From Candidatus Neomicrothrix sp. UBA4542 (GTDB lineage: Bacteria; Actinomycetota; Acidimicrobiia; Acidimicrobiales; Poriferisodalaceae), in assembly GCA_002388005.1 (NCBI GenBank), contig DGLO01000047.1, positions 1 through 8,685 on the forward strand: a stretch of DNA of 8,685 nucleotides. Reading direction: 5' to 3'. The notes beneath the pieces are model-generated. The model made no database searches and had not been told where the DNA came from. It saw nothing but the letters and a program-made list of their open reading frames with translations. Positions 1 to 6,238 of the stretch are shown piece after piece (position 1 is the stretch's first letter; every line of letters begins with the position of its first letter). Made by a program: the position numbers and the translations under genes.

Positions 1-9
1 AGCGGCCGA

Positions 10-78
10 TTAGGTCAGCGTCTCTGAGTACAGACCCCGGCTCTCGATTCCGAAGCTAAGCAGCGTTGTCTGACCTAA
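10..78. other. Structured non-coding element with 5S rRNA-like words
   Basis: A perfect 9-bp inverted repeat, TTAGGTCAG (10-18) and CTGACCTAA (70-78), closes a 51-nt interior. Inside is a small hairpin, CTG-AGTA-CAG (24-33). Read on the + strand, the interior carries words in the order found in actinobacterial 5S rRNA as I recall it: GGTCA, GCG, CCCGG, ATTCCGAA, GCTAAGC, AGCG. ATTCCGAAGCTAAGC is what results if 7 nt are lost between the two GAA triplets of the usual ATTCCGAA-CCCGGAA-GCTAAGC core. At 69 nt it is far shorter than a functional 5S of about 117 nt. It could be a degraded 5S copy, a small structured RNA, or chance similarity. Confidence 0.3.
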
Positions 79-90
79 AAGTGATCACTT
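79..90. promoter_or_regulatory. Perfect 12-bp palindrome, possible operator
   Basis: AAGTGATCACTT is a perfect palindrome abutting the right arm of the 9-bp inverted repeat that ends at 78. No gene start lies close to it, so an operator role is speculative. It could also be part of the upstream structured element. Confidence 0.2.
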
Positions 91-170
91 CTGCCCAGAA
101 ATCAAAGAATCTAGATGTCACGTACACCGGATTTCTTTGAGGTTTAAGGACTTCGACAGGGCGTTCTTCT

Positions 171-198
171 TTGCCCCCCGTGTGGGGTTGGGTATGCT
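171..198 (+). promoter_or_regulatory. Candidate promoter for tRNA-Glu
   Basis: A -35-like TTGCCC (171-176) and a -10-like TATGCT (193-198) lie 16 bp apart. Each matches the housekeeping sigma consensus at 4 of 6 positions. Transcription would begin near 205, giving a leader of about 28 nt ahead of the tRNA for 5' processing. This is a motif reading only. Confidence 0.4.
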
Positions 199-232
199 GA
201 CTCTTCGCTCGGGGGTCTAGGTCCCCGACCCG

Positions 233-308
233 GTCCCCATCGTCTAGCGGCCTAGGACACCACCCTCTCAAGGTGGCGGCACGGGTTCAAATCCCGTTGG
301 GGATGCCA
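233..308 (+). tRNA. tRNA-Glu (anticodon CTC)
   Basis: The 76-nt cloverleaf folds fully. The acceptor stem is GTCCCCA (233-239) with TGGGGAT (298-304). The D-arm carries the Glu-type GTCTAGCGG. The anticodon stem is CCACC (260-264) with GGTGG (272-276), around loop CTCTCAA with anticodon CTC at 267-269. The T-arm is ACGGG-TTCAAAT-CCCGT (281-297). The discriminator base is G305, and CCA is encoded at 306-308. It reads GAG codons. The terminal acceptor pair is G233:U304, a wobble where tRNA-Glu normally has G:C. Only five T's follow at 320-324, without a stem directly before them. Confidence 0.97.
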
Positions 309-360
309 TCTACACGCCCTTTTTATTGAGACCGTTGGGAAGGACCTTCGGATACATCGG

Positions 361-390
361 CGATCCTGAGGGATGAAGCCCTCGGGATCG
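361..390 (+). terminator. Strong hairpin, possible tRNA transcript terminator
   Basis: CGATCCTGAGGG (361-372) pairs with CCCTCGGGATCG (379-390) through 12 contiguous base pairs, including one G:T, closing a 6-nt loop ATGAAG. It lies 52 nt after the tRNA and 56 nt before the matB-like start. No T-tract follows on either strand, so it would be a U-less terminator, an RNA-processing signal, or a structured 5' leader element of the next gene. Confidence 0.4.
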
Positions 391-446
391 AATGAACCCG
401 AAGACGGTAGGGTCGGTGTTCTATTCGATAGGAAATTTTCGTATCT

Positions 447-1943
447 ATGAGCAATTGGCATCGACATCTTCCTGATCAGATGGATCCCGCCAATATCGAA
501 CTAACAACCGGTGAATCACTTCCGGCTGTTTGGGTGTCGCATTGGCAGCGTCAGCCGGAACGAAAAATAATTCATGACCCCACCGCTGGTTGGGTTAGCG
601 CTGGTGATTTGTTGGATCGATCTGCTGTCATAGCGAGGCGGTTAGCAAACGTCGGCGTAGAGCAAGGAGATCGAGTGCTTCTGAGCGCTGCGAGTTCAAT
701 TGAACTCGTGGCCGCGCACACAGCTGTGCTCCGGCTTGGGGCCGTCGCTGTGCCTACAAATGGGGCATATCGAGCGGACGAGGTTTCACATGTGGTCGCT
801 GACGCCCGACCAAAGGTCGCGATTGTGGATCAACCCGAGTGGACGGAATGGATCCGATCCTGTGACTCGACCGTTCTGGTGACGGATCCGTCAGTTGACC
901 TGGAGGAAGGATCAAACGTCCGACTAGATCAAGTAGAGGGCCGAGCGTCAGCTCTCATTGGCTACACGTCGGGTACGACTGGTCGACCGAAAGGAGCTGT
1001 GCTTTCTCATCGCAATTTGTTGTCTTCGGTTCGCGCACTCGAAATTGCATGGCGGTGGCAACCCGAAGATCTTCTGGTTCTCGCTCTCCCGTTGTTTCAT
1101 ATGCATGGCTTAGGGGTGGGACTCCACGGCTCGTTAGCTGTGGGGGCGCAAGCGGTACTGCTACCTGAATTTGACGTGACCGCTGTTTTCGACGCGATTA
1201 ACCAACATGAAGCGAGCATGTTCTTCGGGGTACCAACCATGTATAACCGTTTAGTTGAATCACCCAGGGCTCCAGAGTTGAACCGCTTACGGCTTTGTGT
1301 GTCAGGGTCGGCGCCGTTAGCTGCCGACCTACACCAACGAATCTATGAAGTGAGCGGTCAACGAGTTCTCGAGCGCTACGGCATGACCGAAACCGTGATG
1401 CTGGTTTCGAACCCCTATGAAGAAGAACGTCGCCCGGGTGCCGTGGGGTTTCCGTTGCCGGGAGTAGAAGTGCGACTCAAAGGTCAACCACCAGAGATTC
1501 AGGTGAAAGGCCCGAACGTGTTCCAAGGATATTGGGAGCGTCCTGAGGCTAACGAGGAAGCCTTTGACGGTGACTGGTTTCGCACGGGTGACCTAGGTGC
1601 CCTCGACGTCGACGGATATCTTTCCATCGTTGGTCGGGCAAAAGAACTCATCATTTCTGGAGGATTCAACGTCTACCCGAGAGAAGTTGAAGACGTCATC
1701 TCCCAGCACGAAGCGATTCGAGAATGCGCAGTTGTTGGAGAGACCGATGATGAATGGGGGGAAGCCGTCGTCGCCTTCGTTGTCGCGGACCGAGATCTTG
1801 AGGATGATGAAATTAAGAATTTCGTTGGAGAGCGCCTCGCTGATTACAAGCGCCCCCAACGCACGTACCGAACCGATGCGCTGCCTCGAAACGCTTTGGG
1901 AAAGGTCCAGAAACATCGCTTAAAAGAACAATTGACCGGTTAA
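447..1943 (+). CDS. matB: Malonyl-CoA synthetase (MatB/ACSF3-type acyl-CoA ligase)
   Basis: This is a cytosolic ANL-superfamily enzyme that forms an acyl-AMP and then an acyl-CoA thioester. Malonate or methylmalonate is the likely substrate. The 498 residues match the family length. Visible motifs are the ATP P-loop YTSGTTGRPKG (173-183), FHMHGL (217-222), YGMTET (311-316), TGD (380-382), the hinge GRAKELIISGGFNVYPREVE (396-415), and catalytic Lys486 in PRNALGK. Two stretches are MatB-like rather than generic FadD: the Arg282 segment before SGSAPL, where MatB enzymes bind the free carboxylate, and SNPYEEERRPGAVGFPLPGV (321-340). PRNALGK also fits the PX4GK pattern acetylated by Pat-type enzymes. 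The ATG has an AGGA (430-433) at a rather long 13-nt spacing. No decarboxylase or malonate transporter is adjacent. A related short-chain ligase activity is the main alternative. Confidence 0.85.
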   Translation: MSNWHRHLPDQMDPANIELTTGESLPAVWVSHWQRQPERKIIHDPTAGWVSAGDLLDRSAVIARRLANVGVEQGDRVLLSAASSIELVAAHTAVLRLGAVAVPTNGAYRADEVSHVVADARPKVAIVDQPEWTEWIRSCDSTVLVTDPSVDLEEGSNVRLDQVEGRASALIGYTSGTTGRPKGAVLSHRNLLSSVRALEIAWRWQPEDLLVLALPLFHMHGLGVGLHGSLAVGAQAVLLPEFDVTAVFDAINQHEASMFFGVPTMYNRLVESPRAPELNRLRLCVSGSAPLAADLHQRIYEVSGQRVLERYGMTETVMLVSNPYEEERRPGAVGFPLPGVEVRLKGQPPEIQVKGPNVFQGYWERPEANEEAFDGDWFRTGDLGALDVDGYLSIVGRAKELIISGGFNVYPREVEDVISQHEAIRECAVVGETDDEWGEAVVAFVVADRDLEDDEIKNFVGERLADYKRPQRTYRTDALPRNALGKVQKHRLKEQLTG

Positions 1944-3676
1944 GAGATACCCCTCCGAACGTCCCGCGCCCCCAATCGCATAGCGTCCGCTGTCAAATCG
2001 TCAAGCTGAGTGTTGCTTTCTCGTTCGCTCTCGACTCGCCTGAGGTAGTGATCGACTTCGTTGTCGATCGTGGCTGCGCCCCAACCAAGTTCTCGGGCCA
2101 TTAGTTCGGCTACTTGACGAGCGGGCCCTGTACCCCTATCCCAAGTCTCCACGGAAAGTCTCGTGCGGCGCGTTAACACATCCTCTAGATGGAGAGCTGC
2201 TTCGCTTCTCACAGCGTGCACCACCTCGGCGCGCAGATAAGGATGGTTTGAAACGAGCGGGTCCGCTAGATCGGGACGGGCGGAAATCAACTCCAGAATT
2301 TCACCGATCCGATCACCATGACGAGAGATGAGGTGATCGATTACGTTCAAACCTAGACCGGTGTCTCGAGCGATCTTCTCTGCTTCGGATCGGACCTTGC
2401 TGTAGCCGGCGGCGCCGATGAGCGGCACAGACGCAGTTTTTGAAGCCGGCAAATCAAGGTCTTGGTCAATGCCGACTGCATCGATAGTGTCAGAAGCCAT
2501 GAGACGATAAGTCGTGTACTTACCGCCGGAAATTGAGACTAGCCCTGGAGTCGAAATTGACACCGCGTGTTCGCGACTCAGTTTGCTCGTTTGCTCGGAT
2601 TCGCCTGTAAGAAGTGGCCGTAGACCTGCATACACCCCGACAACGTCATCGGAGCCCAAAGGAGTACTAAGCACCTGATTCAACGTTGAAAGTAGATAGT
2701 CGATGTCTTTCCGACTTGCAGCGGGGTGAGCTCGATCAAGATTCCAGTCGGTGTCGGTAGTTCCTACAATCCAATGTTGGTCCCAGGGAATGACAAACAA
2801 AACGCTCTGGCTGGTGCGGAGTATCAAACCGGCCTCCAGGTCAAGCCGATTTCTTGGAATGAGCAGGTGAATGCCTTTTGACGCGCGGACTCTTGAGTTG
2901 TTTCCACCCGCATATTCTTCAATGTCGCCGCTCCAAACTCCGGTTGCGTTGACGACGGTCCCACACGAAACTTCGAATTCCTGCCCGGTTTCCAAACATT
3001 TGACTTCTGCTCCAGAAACGCGACCGTTGCTGTGCACGATCCCCGTGACCTTGGTCGAAGTCAGCACGAGGGATCCCAACCCGGCGGCCGTGCGAGCAGC
3101 CGAAATGACATATCGAGCATCGTCAACCGAGGCGTCCGAATAAACGATGGCGCCTCGACAAACGTGTGACGCTAAGGCGGGTGCTCGGCTGCTGACACCT
3201 TTGCGACTCAAGTGCTTGTGCCGGGGGAGCGGATTCCCGCCCCAGCCCGCCAGTAAATCGTAAAGCCCAATTCCTAGACCGACGTACAACCGCTCCCAGA
3301 ACTTTGTGAGCGGATAGAGAAAATCGACCGGTTGAACTAAGTGAGGTGCTAATTGAGACAGAAGCAGGCCGCGTTCAGTGAGCGCTTCTTTCACTAGAGA
3401 AAATTCGAATTGTTCTAGGTACCGCAGTCCACCATGAATCAGCTTGCTCGAGCGGCTCGACGTTCCAGATGCCAGATCTCGTTGCTCCACCACGGCGACG
3501 CTTAACCCACGTGTTATGGCGTCTAACGCGCAGCCGACCCCAGTAATGCCACCGCCAACGACCAGTACGTCCACGCGCTGTGTTGACAGCTGACGCAGAG
3601 CGCTTTGCCTATATTCGGGACCTAGCCGATCATCTGATGGGCCGCACTGGTCTCGGGGAACCCGACCGCCGTTCAC
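1940..3676 (-). CDS. glpD: FAD-dependent glycerol-3-phosphate dehydrogenase
   Basis: It oxidises sn-glycerol-3-phosphate to dihydroxyacetone phosphate at the inner face of the membrane and passes electrons to quinone. The 578 residues are close to full length for actinobacterial GlpD. In order: a Rossmann FAD motif VVGGGITG (39-46), the first family signature ASGTSSRSSKLIHGGLRYLE (69-88), VVNATGVW (241-248), the substrate region GTTDTDWNLD (305-314), YAGLRPLL (349-356), and the second signature GGKYTTYRLMASDTID (384-399). A helical C-terminal domain includes LEDVLTRRTRL (497-507). The start is GTG at 3676 with no clear Shine-Dalgarno. About 33 residues precede the FAD fold, so a shorter start is possible. 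A -10-like TAGATT (3729 down to 3724 on the minus strand) could drive it. No glpF or glpK is adjacent. Its stop overlaps that of the matB-like gene. Confidence 0.96.
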   Translation of the reverse strand: MNGGRVPRDQCGPSDDRLGPEYRQSALRQLSTQRVDVLVVGGGITGVGCALDAITRGLSVAVVEQRDLASGTSSRSSKLIHGGLRYLEQFEFSLVKEALTERGLLLSQLAPHLVQPVDFLYPLTKFWERLYVGLGIGLYDLLAGWGGNPLPRHKHLSRKGVSSRAPALASHVCRGAIVYSDASVDDARYVISAARTAAGLGSLVLTSTKVTGIVHSNGRVSGAEVKCLETGQEFEVSCGTVVNATGVWSGDIEEYAGGNNSRVRASKGIHLLIPRNRLDLEAGLILRTSQSVLFVIPWDQHWIVGTTDTDWNLDRAHPAASRKDIDYLLSTLNQVLSTPLGSDDVVGVYAGLRPLLTGESEQTSKLSREHAVSISTPGLVSISGGKYTTYRLMASDTIDAVGIDQDLDLPASKTASVPLIGAAGYSKVRSEAEKIARDTGLGLNVIDHLISRHGDRIGEILELISARPDLADPLVSNHPYLRAEVVHAVRSEAALHLEDVLTRRTRLSVETWDRGTGPARQVAELMARELGWGAATIDNEVDHYLRRVESERESNTQLDDLTADAMRLGARDVRRGIS

Positions 3677-3717
3677 GACTGCAGGTTACGGCTTTCGTGG
3701 ATCGAACAATCTGATCT

Positions 3718-3739
3718 CATTCGAATCTAGAGTCGAGTG
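3718..3739. promoter_or_regulatory. Operator-like palindrome between glpD and pafB-like gene
   Basis: A 22-bp imperfect palindrome is centred between 3728 and 3729, with 9 of 11 pairs complementary. Its core is TCGAATCT (3721-3728) and AGAGTCGA (3729-3736). It holds overlapping divergent -10-like boxes: TAGAGT on + (3728-3733) and TAGATT on - (3729-3724). The + box ends 8 nt before the GTG at 3742, which would give a nearly leaderless pafB-like mRNA. The site could serve autoregulation or joint control of both genes. No binding protein can be named from sequence. Confidence 0.45.
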
Positions 3740-3741
3740 CA

Positions 3742-4659
3742 GTGGATAAGAACGAACGCATATGGAAATTACTTATGTATCTTCGAGCCTGCGCGGTGCC
3801 TGTTAGTTGGACAGAAATCGTCCGGGATACGGACCTATATGTTGACGACGGTCCGAGCTCGAAGAAAACTTTCGAACGCGATAAGAAAGATCTTCGAAAT
3901 TGCGGAATAGCGATCCACACTGAGAACATCGGTGGCAGCGACGAGGCAGCAGGCGGAACACGATACGCCATCCGAGACGCAGACCTTTTTCTGAAACTCG
4001 ACTTATCACCCAATGAAAGCCTTGCCCTTGAGATGGCAGCGACAATGGTCCAGTTTGATGCTGCATGGGAAATTGATGCACTTTCAAAGTTGGGTGCTGG
4101 TGTGTTGCCCAGCCCGCCCCCTCTGCGGGCTCAGTTAAGTGCACCCGAAGAACTTGTATCGCTCCACAGTGCCGTGGAACGAAGACGTCAAATCAGTTTC
4201 GTTTACGGAGGGATTTCTCGTGAAGTCGATCCAGTTCTGGTGTTTTGGCGGCGCGGCAGCTGGTACCTCCACGGCTACCAAAACGGAATAGCAAAGAATT
4301 TCAAAGTCGATCGGTTTCAAAGCGACGTCGCGGAGGGCCCAGACAACTCGTCGGCAAGCTACGAGGTCCCGGAGCCTGCCGACGCGATGTCCCAAGACCC
4401 GTTATTACACGGAGATGACGAGGGAGTTACTGCCCGCGTCTTGATTGACGCGGTCCTAGCTCGACAGGTCGAACGGGATCGAGCCGGTGTCGTTGAACGA
4501 CGAGATGACGGATCGGTCGTGGTTGAAGTCGAAATTCGCAGCCCCGGGGCCTTCCGCTCCTGGCTTTTTGGCATGCGAGACCATGCTGTTGTTCTCAGCC
4601 CCCCTGAGGTGGTCGAAGATGTGGTTTCTTGGCTCCGAGCGCTGACGCGGGCGACGTGA
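3742..4659 (+). CDS. pafB: WYL-domain transcriptional regulator, PafB-like
   Basis: This is a 305-residue DNA-binding regulator with the three-part WYL layout. An N-terminal winged helix spans about 1-57 and ends in TFERDKKDLRNCGI (43-56), characteristic of PafB. A linker leads to a WYL domain at about 135-210, with GSWYLHGY (172-179) and NFKVDRF (186-192). A C-terminal WCX-type extension follows (about 228-305). In mycobacteria PafB and PafC work together to activate RecA-independent DNA-damage genes, and the WYL domain is thought to sense a nucleic-acid ligand. The start is GTG at 3742 without a Shine-Dalgarno, possibly leaderless from TAGAGT at 3728-3733. The next gene overlaps by 4 nt, so the partners are co-translated. 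No proteasome-accessory gene such as pafA is next to it. The family call is firm, and orthology to PafB is likely. Confidence 0.87.
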   Translation: MDKNERIWKLLMYLRACAVPVSWTEIVRDTDLYVDDGPSSKKTFERDKKDLRNCGIAIHTENIGGSDEAAGGTRYAIRDADLFLKLDLSPNESLALEMAATMVQFDAAWEIDALSKLGAGVLPSPPPLRAQLSAPEELVSLHSAVERRRQISFVYGGISREVDPVLVFWRRGSWYLHGYQNGIAKNFKVDRFQSDVAEGPDNSSASYEVPEPADAMSQDPLLHGDDEGVTARVLIDAVLARQVERDRAGVVERRDDGSVVVEVEIRSPGAFRSWLFGMRDHAVVLSPPEVVEDVVSWLRALTRAT

Positions 4660-5579
4660 GGAAGAGACGAACGAACGACGCGCGCCTAGCGCTCCAATTG
4701 GCAATGATTCTGTGGGCTCATGAACATCAACCAGTGACGGTTTCGGAGGTCGCAACTCACTTCGGTCTCGACCCCGACGACGCATATAGCGAGCTATATC
4801 CCCTTCAGGGAATTGAAGTTTCAGTAAACGAGGAGTTCCACAACTTGGGTGTGGTAGTAGAAGATGACGGCGAAATCTTCTTCGACATGAATCCTCTCTT
4901 TGGCCGCCCTAGACGACTTGAGCGCGGCGAAGGATTGGGTCTATTAGCAGCGGCGAACGCAGCGTTGCGGCTACCGGGCACCGATGTTGACTCCCTCAAG
5001 ACTGCCGTATCGAAGCTCGAGGCTGCTCTGGGAATTGGTTCGACCGTGAAAATCGAAATCAGCGAACCCGAGCACTTAAACATCATTCAACGGGCTACCA
5101 GCGACCTAGAGAGAATCAGAATTGAGTACTACGCACGGTGGACCGATGAAGTTTCCCGTCGAACGGTCGAACCATACGAAACGGTCAACGTCGATGGTAA
5201 CTGGTTCCTCCGAGGGCACTGTCTGCTCCGCGATGACCACCGCACCTTCAGAATTGACCGCATCGAAGCAGTCGAACTGACAGGCGAGACCCACTCAAGA
5301 ACAGACCCAGGAAATCGTCCGTTCACAGGGGGAGAAGAAGCTCCTCTTGCGAGGGTTGAGGTGCCTTCCAATTCCCGATGGATGATCGAACCTTTACCAG
5401 TTCAGATAGTTGAGGACGACGCGAGATTGATCATCGAGCTGCCTGTCTCAAGCACAGTTTTCTTGGAGAGCCTCTTACTGAGGCTCGGCCCTGAAGCTCA
5501 GATACTCGATGGCGGCACGTTCGGAGATGTCGCGTCTGCCGTGGCTGAACGTCTCCTTGTTCGTTATAAGGAATCCTGA
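4656..5579 (+). CDS. pafC: WYL-domain transcriptional regulator, PafC-like
   Basis: This is the partner of the preceding PafB-like protein, 307 residues from GTG at 4656. That GTG overlaps the upstream TGA (4657-4659) as GTGA, the usual translational-coupling arrangement. A TTG at 4629 would add nine residues inside the upstream gene and has no merit beyond length. An N-terminal winged helix (about 8-50, with VTVSEVATHFGL at 28-39) leads to a helical linker (about 88-126) rich in Ala and Leu. A WYL domain follows with GNWFLRGH (181-188), in which the tyrosine of WYL is Phe184, and TFRIDRI (197-203). A WCX domain occupies about 230-305. Mycobacterial PafBC usually sits beside proteasome and tat genes. 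Here an acyltransferase follows after 20 nt. The family is sure, the PafC assignment probable. Confidence 0.85.
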   Translation: MRKRRTNDARLALQLAMILWAHEHQPVTVSEVATHFGLDPDDAYSELYPLQGIEVSVNEEFHNLGVVVEDDGEIFFDMNPLFGRPRRLERGEGLGLLAAANAALRLPGTDVDSLKTAVSKLEAALGIGSTVKIEISEPEHLNIIQRATSDLERIRIEYYARWTDEVSRRTVEPYETVNVDGNWFLRGHCLLRDDHRTFRIDRIEAVELTGETHSRTDPGNRPFTGGEEAPLARVEVPSNSRWMIEPLPVQIVEDDARLIIELPVSSTVFLESLLLRLGPEAQILDGGTFGDVASAVAERLLVRYKES

Positions 5580-5599
5580 GCCGCGACTAGGGTCCGGCC

Positions 5600-6238
5600 A
5601 TGCTTCGACTGCGTTCTCGATGCCGATCAGGAATAGGTCACCTGATTCGGAGGCTGTCGGTTTCTCTGAACCGAGCTGCTTCTATTGGTCCCTACGACCC
5701 TCCCGCTCGTCGCTATAAGCGGTTTGGGCACGGCTCAATCATCAGTTGGCCTACAGGGAACATGTACGGGGAACGATGGATAAGCATCGGCGATGACACC
5801 ATGATTGCCACCCAGGTCACCCTGTCTGCGGGAATGTTGCCTGGGCAACAAATGATGACTGATCCGGTGGTGATCATTGGCGATCGATGCCTGATCGGGC
5901 GCGGCAGTGCGATCGTTGGCCACTACCGCATCGACATCGGTGACGACGTGTACACGGGTATGAATGTGTACATCACGGATCAAAACCACGGATATGAGGA
6001 CATCAACATACCTATTGGGGTCCAAGATCCTCAAGATGATCCTGTAGTTATCGGGTCCGGCAGTTGGATCGGATCTGGAGCCGTCGTGCTACCCGGAGCT
6101 CGAATAGGGGAACATTGCGTGATAGCAGCAAATTCAGTCGTTCGAGGTGAGTTTCCTCCGTATTCGGTTGTAGCTGGAGTACCGGCAAAAGTGGTTCGGC
6201 TGCACAACGGCACGAATTGGACTCGTCCCGAAAACTAG
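5600..6238 (+). CDS. Left-handed beta-helix (hexapeptide) acyltransferase
   Basis: The 212-residue protein belongs to the isoleucine-patch (WbbJ/LacA-like) O- or N-acyltransferases, which move an acetyl or similar group from acyl-CoA to a sugar or other acceptor. The hexapeptide coils are visible as repeats of the [IV]GxxxxI type: ISIGDDTMIATQVTL (61-75), VIIGDRCLIGRGSAI (91-105), IDIGDDVYTGMNVYI (111-125), and VVIGSGSWIGSGAVVLPGARIG (149-170). The tail ends in VVAGVPAKVV (190-199), typical of the trimer C-terminus. His130 in TDQNHGYED is the likely catalytic base. The basic, Arg-rich first 45 residues lie outside the helix. ATG 5600 has AGGGT (5589-5593) at 6-nt spacing. The gene follows the pafC-like gene by 20 nt and is probably in its operon. 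The acceptor substrate cannot be read from sequence. Confidence 0.88.
   Translation: MLRLRSRCRSGIGHLIRRLSVSLNRAASIGPYDPPARRYKRFGHGSIISWPTGNMYGERWISIGDDTMIATQVTLSAGMLPGQQMMTDPVVIIGDRCLIGRGSAIVGHYRIDIGDDVYTGMNVYITDQNHGYEDINIPIGVQDPQDDPVVIGSGSWIGSGAVVLPGARIGEHCVIAANSVVRGEFPPYSVVAGVPAKVVRLHNGTNWTRPEN

Noticed and set aside
102..140. Inverted repeat TCAAAGAA / TTCTTTGA with a 23-nt loop
   Set aside because: Eight AT-rich pairs with a long loop are expected by chance, and there is no T-tract or nearby gene end.
215..248. Repeated GGTCCCC and GTCTAG words around the tRNA 5' end
   Set aside because: Only 6-7 nt long, in GC-rich sequence. It is too short to claim an attachment site or a duplicated tRNA end, and no integrase is present.
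56..271. Minus-strand 71-codon open frame
   Set aside because: It overlaps the tRNA and its promoter, is of low complexity with no domain, and has no supporting start signal.
252..467. Minus-strand open frame with WHPQRDLNPCRHLERVVS near its end
   Set aside because: It reads through tRNA-Glu in antisense. This RDLNPC-type peptide is a well-known artefact of tRNA genes, and it has no ribosome site or conserved domain.
1593..1923. Two 107-108 codon frames, one on each strand, inside the ligase gene
   Set aside because: Both are shadows of the real gene. The ANL-family motifs (TGD, hinge, catalytic Lys) lie in the annotated frame across this whole stretch.
4629..4655. TTG start for the PafC-like gene, adding nine residues
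   Set aside because: The GTG at 4656 overlaps the upstream stop as GTGA, the typical coupling arrangement. The extra residues are encoded inside the PafB WCX domain and have no separate ribosome site.
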